Below are positions 28,898-38,829 of a stretch of DNA of 64,000 nucleotides, one piece after another. The stretch's first letter is position 1, and each line of letters starts with the position of its first letter. Where the stretch lies: positions 1 to 64,000 of the forward strand of contig JAVBYI010000006.1 in assembly GCA_030824115.1 (NCBI GenBank), read 5' to 3'. The DNA comes from Rhodocyclaceae bacterium. Its GTDB lineage: Bacteria > Pseudomonadota > Gammaproteobacteria > Burkholderiales > Rhodocyclaceae. The translations under genes and the position numbers were made by a program. The notes under the pieces were generated by a model. The model was not told the origin of the DNA. It did no database searches and worked only from the letters and a program-made list of their open reading frames with translations.

Positions 28898-30517
28898 CTA
28901 CACTTTCCTGTTGATGTCGATCGGCCGCAAACGCAGATGATCTATATATCGATCATCATAGTCCGAAACCTGCGCAAGGTTGATCGCCGCCACGCGCTCC
29001 CCCAGCGCGGCAAAAACCGCAGCCCCCGCCGGCTGCAGCAGGCCAATCTCGGCCCCGGCCAGACTGGCATCGGCAAATAACTCGATGCACGCCGGATTGA
29101 GCGGCGGCAGCAATCCGACTGCCTGGGCATTGGCAACATCAAGCCGATGACCAAACGCACCACAAACGCACAGGCGCGTAATGTCCGTCCAGCCCAGACC
29201 GGCACGTTCCAGCAACGCAACCATCGCCGCCGCCGTCGCTGCCTTGGCACGTTGGAAGGTATCGATATCCTGGCTGAACAAGGCAGTGCACAAATTGGCT
29301 GGATCGAGCAGAAAGCCATCCGGTCCCGGCGAAACGGCAAAGCGCCCCGAGGGTTTGAGCTGTCCCGTCGCCAGCAGCACGGCCACGGCATCGACCAGAC
29401 CGGAACCGCAAAAGCCGCGTGCGGGCGTACCGGCCACCGTCTCGAATGAAATGTCGGCGCTGACAGGACGGCACACCCGATAAATCGCACCTGTCTCCGC
29501 CGCCATACCATTGCGCAGACCCACCCCCTCGAAAGCCGGCCCGCCCGGCACCGCCGTGACATGCAGGCGCGTGCCATCCCACAGTGCAATCTCGGTATTG
29601 GTGCCGACATCGAGCAGCAACGCCCCCGCCGGCCCGTCGGTCAATCGCGTGGCCAGCAGATCGGCCAGCAGGTCAGAACCGATGAAACCAGCGACTGAAT
29701 CGACCAGATGGATCGTCGCATGCGGCATGAACCACTGTGCCTGGAAAGCGGTCCGGTCGGTCGGCTGGCAATCGATGCGGCCGGCCCAATGGTCGGGATC
29801 GAGCAAGGCCGCCCCGCCATGCCCGGAGAGCAACGCCAGCATCGCGGTGTTGCCGACGATGATGACTTCGCCGATCTCTTTGAGCATCGGCGTCACCTCG
29901 CCGACATCGCGCTTGAGAATATCGCGCACCGCCTGCACGATGGCCGTGCGTGCCAGTTTCGCCAGCTCGGCCGCCCGCGCCGGATTGCCGTGCGCCGCTG
30001 ACAGGCGATTGAGCACATCTGCACCAAAGCCCCCCTGCGGATTCGGCCCACGGCGCGTGGCCATCCGTTGCCCGGTTTTGCGGTTCCACAGCGCGAGACG
30101 AATATGCGTAGTACCCAGATCCACCGCCACACCATAAACATGCTGGGGCAATTCAGGCAGTGCGCCGGGCGAGGGAATCAACTCCTCGGGCGGGATGCTG
30201 CGCCACTGTGACGGCGGCGCGGGATCGTCGATGCGCACCAGCGCATCACCCTGCAAGCGCATCTGGCAAGCCAGCCGTACCCCGCACGCGCGCTCGGCGG
30301 GCTGTAGTTTCATGTATTCCGCCGTCGTCGGCGGCGTGACGGCCCCGCCGATCAGGGTCACACCACAGGCGCCACAGCCCCCGCTGCCCCCGCAGGCGGC
30401 GCGCACTCGTAGCTCGGTCAGATCAAGGGCATCGCGCACCGAAGTGCCAGCGGGCACACGGAATGTCTGCTCGCCAGCAGGCGTTACGACCGTCAGATGG
30501 ACCTGGGCAATCCCCAT
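28898..30517 (-). CDS. Corrinoid-activating 2Fe-2S/ASKHA protein (RACE, DUF4445)
   Basis: A 539-residue reductive activator of corrinoid enzymes: ATP-driven reduction of inactive Co(II) to Co(I). The N-terminal plant-type ferredoxin domain has Cys42, Cys48, Cys51 (ACGGSGGCGAC) and Cys84. The C-terminal ASKHA ATPase domain begins at VYGVAVDLGTTHIRLALW, with phosphate-binding DVGTNTEIALW further on. The ATG at 30517 follows the upstream gene by 22 bp; a GTG at 30529 is an alternative. Its presence argues that the corrinoid protein performs real redox-sensitive methyl transfer. An antisense repeat copy (29453-29472) encodes CRPVSADIS in the ATPase half. Confidence 0.93.
   Translation of the reverse strand: MGIAQVHLTVVTPAGEQTFRVPAGTSVRDALDLTELRVRAACGGSGGCGACGVTLIGGAVTPPTTAEYMKLQPAERACGVRLACQMRLQGDALVRIDDPAPPSQWRSIPPEELIPSPGALPELPQHVYGVAVDLGTTHIRLALWNRKTGQRMATRRGPNPQGGFGADVLNRLSAAHGNPARAAELAKLARTAIVQAVRDILKRDVGEVTPMLKEIGEVIIVGNTAMLALLSGHGGAALLDPDHWAGRIDCQPTDRTAFQAQWFMPHATIHLVDSVAGFIGSDLLADLLATRLTDGPAGALLLDVGTNTEIALWDGTRLHVTAVPGGPAFEGVGLRNGMAAETGAIYRVCRPVSADISFETVAGTPARGFCGSGLVDAVAVLLATGQLKPSGRFAVSPGPDGFLLDPANLCTALFSQDIDTFQRAKAATAAAMVALLERAGLGWTDITRLCVCGAFGHRLDVANAQAVGLLPPLNPACIELFADASLAGAEIGLLQPAGAAVFAALGERVAAINLAQVSDYDDRYIDHLRLRPIDINRKV
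29453..29472 (+). repeat. Dispersed 20-bp repeat in activator gene, antisense
   Basis: GTCGGCGCTGACAGGACGGC preceded by GAAAT, one mismatch. It is antisense to the activator gene, where the complementary strand encodes RPVSADI. Confidence 0.88.
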
Positions 30518-30539
30518 GTCAGCCGTCACCCCTCGGGCG

Positions 30540-31490
30540 TCAGAAGATTGGCTCGACCTTTTCGACATTAGCACGCGTCACTGCGGTCGAATCGATGATG
30601 ACTTCCTTCCTGTCAAGTTTCCTGCCGCGAATCAGCCTGACCGCTGCCTCGGCGCCTTCCTTGCCGAAGGTGGGATAGGTGAAACTGGCGTACAGATCAC
30701 CCACCCGAATCGCCTCGCGCGCCTCGGTGATGTAATCAATGCCGGTAATCGGAATTTTCCGGGGATCGCGCCCGGCCTTCTTGAGTGCCATCAGCGCCCC
30801 CATGGCCATGCTGTCAGACTGTGCATAGATCGCGTCGAAGGCAAGTTTCTCAGTCAGCGCATCCTCGACGCGCTGGATCGCCATGCCACGTAAATAGTCG
30901 GCCGGCTTGGTCGCGACAATCTTTAGACCCGGATGCTTCTTCAGCTCTTCCTCGAAGCCCTGCGTGCGCTCAATGGCCGAACTCGCCGTCGGCACACCCT
31001 GCAAAACCAATATCCGGCCATGACCATTCAGACGCTTGGCCAGATACTGTGCTGCCTGACGGGCAATCCGCCGGTTATCCGCCGAAATATATTGGGCAAA
31101 TTCATCGCCCTGAACGCGCCGTGACAACAGGATCACGGGAATGCCCTTGCGTTGAACACGCGCAATCGGTTCACGCATCAACTCAGCATCGCGCGGGCTG
31201 GTAATCAGGATATCCACGCCTTTGGCGGCAAAATTCTCGATATCCTGCACCTGACGTGCCGTGTCGCCATTCGCATCACTGAAAACGAACTCGACGAAAG
31301 GATACTTGGCCAGCGTGTTCTTCAAGTCACGCACCTGGGCTGCACGCCAGTCATTGGCCATGGTGTCCTGCGCAAAGGCCACAACATACTTCGACTTGGC
31401 TGGCGGGGTGTCGCTGGCCAAAACCAACGGACTGACCAGGCAACTGAGGCAGATCAACACCGCTCTGAGCCACTTCGACATCATTCTCAT
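30540..31490 (-). CDS. Periplasmic type-1 binding protein (Peripla_BP_4, TorT-like)
   Basis: A 316-residue exported protein with signal MRMMSKWLRAVLICLSCLVS and cleavage near VLA-SD. The fold follows sugar/TorT/LuxP-type binding proteins: NDWRAAQVRDLKNTLAK, AAKGVDILITSPRDAE, NGHGRILVLQGVPTASSA and AIYAQSDSMAMGALMALK. No ABC transporter genes are near. It leads the corrinoid operon and is divergent from a membrane hybrid kinase, the arrangement of TorT-TorS. I infer a ligand-presenting sensor protein. A GGGGGAT element precedes the ATG at 31490 and a TATAAT box lies 24 bp upstream. Ligand is unknown. Confidence 0.85.
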   Translation of the reverse strand: MRMMSKWLRAVLICLSCLVSPLVLASDTPPAKSKYVVAFAQDTMANDWRAAQVRDLKNTLAKYPFVEFVFSDANGDTARQVQDIENFAAKGVDILITSPRDAELMREPIARVQRKGIPVILLSRRVQGDEFAQYISADNRRIARQAAQYLAKRLNGHGRILVLQGVPTASSAIERTQGFEEELKKHPGLKIVATKPADYLRGMAIQRVEDALTEKLAFDAIYAQSDSMAMGALMALKKAGRDPRKIPITGIDYITEAREAIRVGDLYASFTYPTFGKEGAEAAVRLIRGRKLDRKEVIIDSTAVTRANVEKVEPIF

Positions 31491-31513
31491 GCAATCCCCC
31501 TATAGTTTGTGTG

Positions 31514-31519
31514 ATTATA
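31514..31519 (-). promoter_or_regulatory. Candidate -10 box of the corrinoid operon
   Basis: The minus strand reads AAAGCTATAATCACAC, a perfect TATAAT 24 bp before the binding-protein ATG. No good -35 hexamer is visible at 16-18 bp, so an activator may be needed, plausibly a response regulator of the adjacent kinases. The divergent gap is only 148 bp. I saw no cobalamin riboswitch in it. Confidence 0.45.
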
Positions 31520-31638
31520 GCTTTGGCTAGAGATCGCCCGCCATGGCGCCGCCGGCTGGAAATATTCGGATTCACCCTGTTTTCAGGCGATGCCAGCCAC
31601 TAGAATCCGCCAATAAGCATCGCCTTATCGGCATCACC

Positions 31639-34533
31639 ATGACTCCCCGCCCTCCCGATCCTGTTGACGCGTCTGACGCTTCCCGCGTTCATGGCAGTGG
31701 CCGTTCCCTGCCCTGGTTGCTGGCGATTTTCGTCATCAGCATGGGGCTGGTGCTCGGCCTGCGCGGTTTCTTTGCCGACCTCAACGACGAATTGCAACGC
31801 CGCAGCGCCAACGAACGCGCCCGCCTGTTCATCGGCGAGGAAATCGTCCAGGGCATCCAGGCCATCGAGAGCGATCTCTATCAAGTGGCGATCACCCACA
31901 ATGCCGCCGGCTACCAGCGCATCCTGCGCCACATCGACGCGAAGCTGGCCAAGATTCACCACGATTTGAGCGTCCTCCAGAAAGGGGGCACGGCACGGCG
32001 TTCCTTACGGCTCAACATCACCGAATTGCAGGAAATCGCCCAGGAAGTCATTTTCCGTCCCCGCGCCGAAGACCAACAACTGGTCATGGAACAGATCGAG
32101 GTGGGCAGCAAGCTGGATCAGGTCAAAACAATGATCGGCGAACTGGAGGAGTTGCTGAAGCAGCGCTGGGCAGCGCTTGAAAATGATGACACGCGTCAGT
32201 TCTATCGCATCGAGTCGGAAATTTCCCTGCGCCTGAAGCGCGCCCCCCCCTACTTTGAACGCCTCAACGAAAATGCCAATCGCCTGTTTGTCGAAGGCGA
32301 AAAGCGGCTGGACGATCTGGAAGCCGAAGTGCATAAAAAACGCGAGCAGCTGGGCCTGATGGAAACCGTGCTGATCGCCCTGGTGCTGTTCCTGGCCGCC
32401 GCCATCGGCTTCCAGTTCCTGCGTCGCCTGAAGTTTGCACTGGATGAAGCACAACGCTTCGGCAAGGAGGTCGCCCACCAGAAAACCCAGGTCGCCACCA
32501 TCCTCGATACGCTCAGCGATGGCGTCTATGCCACCGACCTGGAGGGACGCATCACCTTCCTCAACACCGCTGCCGAACACATGTTCGGCTGGCAAGCCGC
32601 CGAACTGCTCGGTCGCCCGGCGCACGAGGCCGTCCACCACCACCGTCCCGATGGCAGCACCTACCCGGCCAGCGAATGCCCGCTTCTCGCGGTGCAAAAA
32701 CAAGGCAAGGCGCGCGATGGCGAAGAGTGGTTCGTCCAGCGTGACGGCCAGTGCTTCCCGGTGTCCTACCGCTCCAATCCGCTCTATCAGGAAGGCGAAA
32801 TCATCGGTGCGCTGGTGTCCTTCCAGAACATCAGTGCCCGCCGCGCGGCCGAAGCACGCATCCGCCTGCTCGAAATGGCCATCGAGGAAAGCGACCAGGG
32901 CATTCTCATCACCGCCGCCGATGCCACGGCAGACGGTGGCACGATCCAGTACGTCAATTCCGGCTTCACCCGCATAACAGGGTACACAGCAAGTGAGGTG
33001 GTCGGCCGGCGCACCGCCCTGTTGCGCGGCCCGGCGACGGATGCACAGCGGGTCAGTCAACTCGTCCGCGCCCTGCAGGCCGGCCAGCGCTTCAAGGGGG
33101 AAATTGATTACCAGCGCAAGGATGGCACCCTGCTCGTCGCCGAAATCGACTATTCGCCGGTCCATGATGGCGAGGGCCGCCTCACCCACTTCATTGCCCT
33201 GCTCTCCGATATCGGCATGCGCCGCGCCGCCGAACAGGCCTTGCGCGCCGCCCATGACCAGGCCCTTGCCCACGCCCGCCTGAAGTCGGAATTCCTCGCC
33301 AACATGAGTCACGAAATCCGCACACCAATGAACGGCGTAATCGGCATGACCGACCTGCTGCTCGACACGCCCCTCAACGCCGAGCAACGCGACTTTGCTC
33401 AGCTGGTGCGCGATTCGGCCAAGTCCTTGCTGACGATCATCAACGACATCCTCGACTTCTCGAAGATCGAAGCCGGCAAGCTCGATATCGAGGCCGTCGA
33501 CTTTTCCTTGTCCCGCGTCGTCGACGGGGTGATCAGCCTGCTCGCTCCGAAGGCGCAAGAGAAACAGTTGTCACTGACCAGCCAGATCGATCCCGCTTTG
33601 GCCATTCCCTTGCGCGGCGACTCGACCCGCCTGCGGCAGATTCTGCTGAATCTGGTCGGCAATGCCATCAAATTCACCGGCCAGGGCAGCGTCGCCGTAC
33701 GCGTCATGCTGGCGCAGAAAAACAGCAGTGTGGAAACCCGCCACGTGCGCTTTGAGGTTCAGGATTCGGGCATTGGCATCTCGCCCGCCGGTCAGTCGCG
33801 TTTGTTCCAGTCCTTCTCCCAGGCCGACAGCTCGACCACGCGCAAGTTCGGCGGCACAGGGCTGGGGCTGGCGATCAGCAAGCAACTCGTCACCTTGATG
33901 CGAGGCGAGATCGGCGTCATCAGCGAAGAAGGGCACGGCGCGACCTTCTGGTTCGAACTGCCACTGGAAATCGGCGCAGCAGCCGTGCCGGACGACACGG
34001 CCGCACCGCCCGCTGGCGAGATAACAGACATCGCCGCGACCGAAAGCGGCGAACGCGACTCAGCCTCCCGCAGCGGCAAACTGCGTGAAGCGCTCACCCA
34101 AGGCCGGCTGGTGCTGCTGGTTGAAGACAATCTGACCAACCAGAAGCTGACGCAACGCCTGCTGCAACGGCTTGGCTACGAAACACACATCGTCGCAGAC
34201 GGCCAACAAGCCGTCGCAGCCTTCGATACGCTGCCCTTCGCCGCCATCCTGATGGATTGCCAGATGCCGGTCATGGATGGCTTCGAAGCCACCACGCTGA
34301 TCCGCAAGGCAGAAGCCGTCGAGGGCCGCCCGCGCATGCCGATCATCGCCATGACGGCAAACGCCATGCAGGGCGACCGCGAACGCTGTCTCGCCATCGG
34401 CATGGACGATTATCTGAGCAAACCCATCAAGCCCGAGCAACTGCGCGATATCCTGGCACGGTGGACGCACCCTGCCGAGTCTCCGGTCAACTTCAACCCA
34501 CTGATTCATGCCGAAGGACCCATGACATCATGA
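31639..34533 (+). CDS. Membrane hybrid histidine kinase with helical periplasmic sensor
   Basis: A 964-residue sensor kinase. TM1 is at residues 24-44, a long all-helical periplasmic region at 45-238 and TM2 at 241-260. Two PAS domains (about 285-400 and 405-530) come next. HisKA has His558 in [11 protein letters not shown], HATPase has [10 protein letters not shown], and the C-terminal receiver has Asp873. The periplasmic helical architecture resembles TorS, which is read by a TorT-type binding protein; such a protein is encoded divergently at 30540. It overlaps the REC-REC-GGDEF gene as ATGA, so that protein is its likely phosphorelay partner. The ATG at 31639 gives a short cytoplasmic lead; the frame to 31543 is less plausible. 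Confidence 0.9.
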   Translation: MTPRPPDPVDASDASRVHGSGRSLPWLLAIFVISMGLVLGLRGFFADLNDELQRRSANERARLFIGEEIVQGIQAIESDLYQVAITHNAAGYQRILRHIDAKLAKIHHDLSVLQKGGTARRSLRLNITELQEIAQEVIFRPRAEDQQLVMEQIEVGSKLDQVKTMIGELEELLKQRWAALENDDTRQFYRIESEISLRLKRAPPYFERLNENANRLFVEGEKRLDDLEAEVHKKREQLGLMETVLIALVLFLAAAIGFQFLRRLKFALDEAQRFGKEVAHQKTQVATILDTLSDGVYATDLEGRITFLNTAAEHMFGWQAAELLGRPAHEAVHHHRPDGSTYPASECPLLAVQKQGKARDGEEWFVQRDGQCFPVSYRSNPLYQEGEIIGALVSFQNISARRAAEARIRLLEMAIEESDQGILITAADATADGGTIQYVNSGFTRITGYTASEVVGRRTALLRGPATDAQRVSQLVRALQAGQRFKGEIDYQRKDGTLLVAEIDYSPVHDGEGRLTHFIALLSDIGMRRAAEQALRAAHDQALAHARLKSEFLANMSHEIRTPMNGVIGMTDLLLDTPLNAEQRDFAQLVRDSAKSLLTIINDILDFSKIEAGKLDIEAVDFSLSRVVDGVISLLAPKAQEKQLSLTSQIDPALAIPLRGDSTRLRQILLNLVGNAIKFTGQGSVAVRVMLAQKNSSVETRHVRFEVQDSGIGISPAGQSRLFQSFSQADSSTTRKFGGTGLGLAISKQLVTLMRGEIGVISEEGHGATFWFELPLEIGAAAVPDDTAAPPAGEITDIAATESGERDSASRSGKLREALTQGRLVLLVEDNLTNQKLTQRLLQRLGYETHIVADGQQAVAAFDTLPFAAILMDCQMPVMDGFEATTLIRKAEAVEGRPRMPIIAMTANAMQGDRERCLAIGMDDYLSKPIKPEQLRDILARWTHPAESPVNFNPLIHAEGPMTS

Positions 34534-35843
34534 CCCGCCCAGCGCCGCTGTATAGCGAAAAACTGGCTCGCCTCTCCAATAGCGGAGAAGACGAAGAACC
34601 CATCAACCTGCTGCTGGTCGAAGACAGCCGCACGGTGCGCGCCCAACTGCGCCAATACCTAGCGCTGCTCGACAACGTGACCCTGTTCGAGGCCGGCACG
34701 CTGGCCGAGGCGCGGACGATTCTCGATCAGCACGCCAGTGAAATGTTTTGCGCCATCCTCGACCTGACCCTGCCCGATGCCAGCGGCCTCGACACGGTGG
34801 AAGCAGTACGCACCTATGGCGTGCCGATCATCGTGCTGACCGGCTCGGTCGACGAAAATCTGCGTCAGGCCGTGCTCGACCTGCGCGTCATCGACTACAT
34901 GTTCAAGAATGGCGCCGCCGCCATCGAAGATGTCGCCTATCTGATCGGGCGCCTGCGCCAGAACCAACGCATGCAGGTGATGATCGTCGACGATTCGACC
35001 ACCTTCCGCCAGCACGTCGCCGGCCTGCTCGCCCAATATCGCTTTCCGATCCTCACCGCCCAGAATGGCCGCGAAGCCCTCGCGCTGCTCGAACAGCATC
35101 CCGAGGTCAGCCTGATCCTGACGGACTACCACATGCCCGAAATGAACGGCCTTGAACTGATCCGCCGCATCCGCCGCCAGTACCGGCGCGAGGATCTCTC
35201 CATCATCGCCCTTTCGGCCACCCATCACCCCGAGATCTCGCCGGCCATGCTCAAGGCCGGCGCTAATGACTACCTCACCAAGCACTTCACGACCGAAGAG
35301 TTCTACTGCCGCGTCGTACAGAACACCAACATGGTGCGTTACGTGCGCGAACTGCGCGACCTCGTCAATCGTGACTACCTCACGCGCCTGCACAATCGCC
35401 GCTATCTGTTCGAACAGGCGGAGACTCTCCACGCCGCAGCGCGTGCCGGCAAACACGTACTGGTCGTGGCCATGATCGATGCCGACCACTTCAAGCGCAT
35501 CAACGACAAACTGGGCCACGCCGCCGGCGACGCCGCGCTCAAACACATCGCCCAGGTGATGCGCTGGCACTTCGCCCAATCCACCATCGTGGCCCGTTAC
35601 GGCGGCGAGGAATTTGTCTGCGTGATGCCCATGCCCACCACAGAAAGTGCGCAACCCTACTTCGAGATGCTGCGCGCCGAAATCGAAGAAAACCCCGTCC
35701 CATGGGATGACAGCACCATTCCCCTGACGGTCAGCATCGGCTTGACCACCACGCTGGGCGATTCATTCGCCGACATGGTGGAACTGGCGGATCAGGCGCT
35801 CTATCGCGCCAAGGCAGCCGGGCGCAACCGGGTGATGAGCTAG
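34530..35843 (+). CDS. REC-REC-GGDEF response regulator (PleD-like)
   Basis: A 437-residue c-di-GMP-producing regulator. REC1 has Asp78 (ILDLTLPDASG) and REC2 has Asp199 (LTDYHMPEMNG). The GGDEF domain has active loop GGEEF at 358-362 and the MIDADHFKRINDKLGHAAGD block. Unlike PleD, the position of the inhibitory I-site before the loop reads QSTIVARY and lacks RxxD, so product inhibition there is not expected. Translation is coupled to the upstream membrane kinase (ATGA). Phosphorylation should promote dimerisation and c-di-GMP synthesis, making this the output of the binding-protein/kinase pathway. Confidence 0.93.
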   Translation: MTRPAPLYSEKLARLSNSGEDEEPINLLLVEDSRTVRAQLRQYLALLDNVTLFEAGTLAEARTILDQHASEMFCAILDLTLPDASGLDTVEAVRTYGVPIIVLTGSVDENLRQAVLDLRVIDYMFKNGAAAIEDVAYLIGRLRQNQRMQVMIVDDSTTFRQHVAGLLAQYRFPILTAQNGREALALLEQHPEVSLILTDYHMPEMNGLELIRRIRRQYRREDLSIIALSATHHPEISPAMLKAGANDYLTKHFTTEEFYCRVVQNTNMVRYVRELRDLVNRDYLTRLHNRRYLFEQAETLHAAARAGKHVLVVAMIDADHFKRINDKLGHAAGDAALKHIAQVMRWHFAQSTIVARYGGEEFVCVMPMPTTESAQPYFEMLRAEIEENPVPWDDSTIPLTVSIGLTTTLGDSFADMVELADQALYRAKAAGRNRVMS

Positions 35844-35980
35844 TCACGGGGATGTCGCATGGGCCTCAAAAATCAACAGTTTTCGCAACCTGGTTTCTAT
35901 AACTTTCGTCGTTCCACTTATTAGCAAGTAATGATATGATTTGCGCTATCCGGGATCGACTTTCCGGCAAAAAACAATAA

Positions 35981-36070
35981 ACCTGTAAAGGGCAACTTCG
36001 GTCGAAAGGCTGGAGGCGCAAAGGTCCAATCTAAGAGCCAGTGGCTCATGATCGTGGATTTGCCAGGGTG
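35981..36070 (+). promoter_or_regulatory. Class I c-di-GMP riboswitch (GEMM-I)
   Basis: P1 pairs GGCAA (35991-35995) with TTGCC (36060-36064). P2 is an 8-bp stem, CTTCGGTC/GGCTGGAG, capped by the GAAA tetraloop. GGCGCAAAGG is the conserved junction. AATCTAA is the tetraloop-receptor strand, and P3 carries the GAGCC/GGCTC hairpin. The order GGGCAA-GAAA-CGCAAAG-CTAA equals the V. cholerae Vc2 layout. It lies directly before a GGDEF gene, implying feedback by c-di-GMP. A possible -10 (TATGAT, 35935-35940) lies upstream. The rest of the 257-bp gap holds no gene. Confidence 0.87.
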
Positions 36071-36100
36071 TATCACCATGCTTCTTGGTCATCTCACCTC

Positions 36101-38623
36101 ATGGCGCCAAATCATCCGACTTCACTAAAACCAGAACAAATCTGGATTGTCGTCATCACGGCCATTGTGGTGCTGCTCGTGGCAGGCACACTGATCCTGA
36201 TGCAGGCAAAATCCCGTGCAGCCGAGGCGCGCAGCGCGGCAGTCGAAGTGGCCACACGCACCGCACGGCAGATTGAGCGAGACCTCACCCAGAACCTCGC
36301 CGCCACGTACGCCCTTGCTGCGCTGGTACGGCAAGGCCAGGGCAAGGTGCGGGATTTCGATGCCATTGCCCAGGAGTTTCTGACCCTGCACCCCGGCGTT
36401 TCTGCACTGCAACTGGCACCGGGCGGAGTGATCGGTCAGTCCATCCCGCTGGCTGGTAACGAAAAAGCCATCGGTCACAACCTGCTCACCGACGGGAAGC
36501 GCAATAAAGAGGCCCTGCTGGCAATGCAGACGGGGAAACTGACACTTGCCGGCCCCTTTGAGCTGATTCAGGGCGGCGAAGCGGTGATTGGCCGCCTTCC
36601 CGTCTATCTCGGCAAGGATATGGATGAATTCTGGGGCTTCACCATCGCACTGATTCGCATGGCTGACTTTCTGTCCACCACGGAAATTGAGGATCTCAAC
36701 GAACATGGCTATGCCTACCAGTTGTGGCGCACTCACCCGGATACGGGATTGCCACAGGTATTTGCGCACTCCGCCGCAGAACTGACCGAAAACCCGATCA
36801 GCGCGGCCTTCGACGTACCGAATGGCCGCTGGCACTTGAGCCTCAGTCCAACAGCCGGCTGGACCCAGAGGCAGCCACTCCAGATTTTCCTTGCCTTGTT
36901 GCTGTCCAGCGCGGCTGCCTGGGGCGCATACCGTTATTTTTCCCAACTCAGGCGCGCAGAGCTGGCGCTGATCGCGGCAAAAGATTATGCCGAGGCACTC
37001 ATTGCAACCGCCAACGTGATGGTGGTCGAACTCGATCCGGCAGGCAATCTCCAACGCATCAATCCTGCGGCAGAAGCCATCACGGGCTACACGCTTGACG
37101 AAATCCGGGGCAAAAACTGGTTCGAAACGATTGCACCGAGACAGCGCTACCCCGAGGTATGGGCAGAGTTCGAAGCCATCATCGCCCGCGACGGCAGGAT
37201 TGGCGAATTCGAAAATCCGATTCAGACCAAGTCCGGCGAAGAAAAACACATTTCCTGGCGCAACAGCCAGATCGTTGAGCAAGGTGAGATCGTCGGCACA
37301 CTCAGTTTCGGCCTGGATATCACCGAACAAAAGGCGACGCATGACCGCCTCAAGCAAAGCGAAACCTCGCTGATCGAGGCTCAGCGCTTGGCGCATATCG
37401 GTAACTGGCGATACGACCTCGATACCCGCAACCTGTTCTGGTCCGAGGAGATATTCAGCATCCTGGAATTCGATCCGACCCAGGCCATTCCCTGCAGCCA
37501 CGCATTCCTGGCGCGCGTCCACCCGAATGAGCAACAGCACGTCAAGGCGGCCTACCAGCAATTCCGCCAAAGTTATCAGGCTTACGAGTTGACCACGCAA
37601 CTCATCATGCCGGATGGCATCAGCAAATATGTCAGCCAGTGCACCCGGGCGGTGCTGGATGCCCGGGGCAAACCGATCCGCTTCGTCGGTACCCTGCAGG
37701 ACGTCACGCTACAAACCCTGCAGGACATGGCCTTCAAGGAAAGCGAAGAACGCTTCCGCACCATCGCCGACTACACTTATGACTGGGAGTACTGGCAGGG
37801 CAACCAGCAGGAGATGCTCTATATCAGCCCGTCCTGCAAACGCATCACCGGCTACAGCGCCACCGAGTTCATCTCACATCCAGAACTGCAGTTCGACATC
37901 ATCCACCCGGAAGACCGCGAGACTTTCAGAACGCACAAGCACGAGACCTGGGACAAGCCGCACGGCGAACTGACCTTCCGCATCCTCACCAAGGATAGCC
38001 AGGTGCGCTGGATTGCACACGGCTGCACTGCCGTCTTCAGCCACGATGGCAAACCACTCGGCCGCCGTGGCAGTAACCGGGACATTACCGATCTCAAGGA
38101 AGCCGAGCAACGGGCTTACCAGTTGGCCTATTTCGACAGCCTGACCAACCTGCCCAATCGCCGCATGCTGCTCGACCGGCTGCACCACGGACTGGCCCAG
38201 GCCAAACGTTTCGAACGCGCCCTGGCGATCATGTTCCTCGACCTCGACCGCTTCAAGCTGGTCAATGACACACTCGGCCACGATACCGGCGACAAGCTGC
38301 TCGTCGAAGTCGCCCACCGACTGGCGGGCTGCATCCGCACCGGCGACACGGTCGCACGCACGGGGGGCGATGAGTTCATCATCGTCCTGTCGGAAATTTC
38401 TCAACCGGCCGATGCCGCCACCGTGGCCGACAAAATTCTCAGCGCCTTCACACAACCGATTGAACTCGCCGGGCAACGTATCGATACCTCAACCAGCATC
38501 GGTATCGCGGTTTACCCGGTGAATGGCGGCGACGATGCCGAAGCCCTCATGAAAAAGGCCGACATCGCCATGTATGCAGCGAAAAATGCCGGGCGCAACC
38601 AGTACAGCGTTTTCACGGACTGA
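36101..38623 (+). CDS. CHASE-PAS-GGDEF diguanylate cyclase under riboswitch control
   Basis: An 840-residue membrane protein. TM1 is at about 14-34, a periplasmic CHASE-like sensor at 50-250 (HPGVSALQLAPGGVI and the FWGFTIALI strand) and TM2 near 265-282. Three PAS/PAC units precede a C-terminal GGDEF domain with GGDEF at 755-759 and I-site RTGD. It therefore should be an active, product-inhibited cyclase. The ATG at 36101 lacks a good ribosome site. An in-frame GTG at 36068 falls in the riboswitch P1, and a short out-of-frame ORF (36078-36128) overlaps the start, so translation control is plausible. It converges with slyX. Confidence 0.9.
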   Translation: MAPNHPTSLKPEQIWIVVITAIVVLLVAGTLILMQAKSRAAEARSAAVEVATRTARQIERDLTQNLAATYALAALVRQGQGKVRDFDAIAQEFLTLHPGVSALQLAPGGVIGQSIPLAGNEKAIGHNLLTDGKRNKEALLAMQTGKLTLAGPFELIQGGEAVIGRLPVYLGKDMDEFWGFTIALIRMADFLSTTEIEDLNEHGYAYQLWRTHPDTGLPQVFAHSAAELTENPISAAFDVPNGRWHLSLSPTAGWTQRQPLQIFLALLLSSAAAWGAYRYFSQLRRAELALIAAKDYAEALIATANVMVVELDPAGNLQRINPAAEAITGYTLDEIRGKNWFETIAPRQRYPEVWAEFEAIIARDGRIGEFENPIQTKSGEEKHISWRNSQIVEQGEIVGTLSFGLDITEQKATHDRLKQSETSLIEAQRLAHIGNWRYDLDTRNLFWSEEIFSILEFDPTQAIPCSHAFLARVHPNEQQHVKAAYQQFRQSYQAYELTTQLIMPDGISKYVSQCTRAVLDARGKPIRFVGTLQDVTLQTLQDMAFKESEERFRTIADYTYDWEYWQGNQQEMLYISPSCKRITGYSATEFISHPELQFDIIHPEDRETFRTHKHETWDKPHGELTFRILTKDSQVRWIAHGCTAVFSHDGKPLGRRGSNRDITDLKEAEQRAYQLAYFDSLTNLPNRRMLLDRLHHGLAQAKRFERALAIMFLDLDRFKLVNDTLGHDTGDKLLVEVAHRLAGCIRTGDTVARTGGDEFIIVLSEISQPADAATVADKILSAFTQPIELAGQRIDTSTSIGIAVYPVNGGDDAEALMKKADIAMYAAKNAGRNQYSVFTD

Positions 38624-38628
38624 GGCGC

Positions 38629-38829
38629 TCAGTAGTGCGGTGGCAATTCGTCGAACAGGCTGCGCGGTTCGGTCGGCATGCTCTGCAACTGATCGCGCAA
38701 CTCGCGAATATCACGCATCAGACGCTCGATCTGTTCCTGCTGGCGAAACACGGTGTTGTTGAGCGTGTCGAGCATGTCCTCGGCAAAGGCCAGCTTGACT
38801 TCAAGCTCGGTGACGCGATCCGCGCTCAT
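38629..38829 (-). CDS. slyX: SlyX family protein
   Basis: A 66-residue coiled-coil protein. The heptad-rich helix spans VTELEVKLAFAEDMLDTLNN to RDIRELRDQLQS, and the C-terminus ends in the family signature LPPHY. The function of SlyX is unknown. Its start overlaps the end of the GTPase gene by four bases, so the two are co-translated. It converges with the riboswitch-controlled cyclase. Confidence 0.9.
   Translation of the reverse strand: MSADRVTELEVKLAFAEDMLDTLNNTVFRQQEQIERLMRDIRELRDQLQSMPTEPRSLFDELPPHY

Noticed and set aside
31491..31638. Cobalamin riboswitch upstream of the corrinoid operon
   Set aside because: No B12-box-like conserved element or multi-helix architecture is visible, and the leader from the likely -10 to the start is too short.
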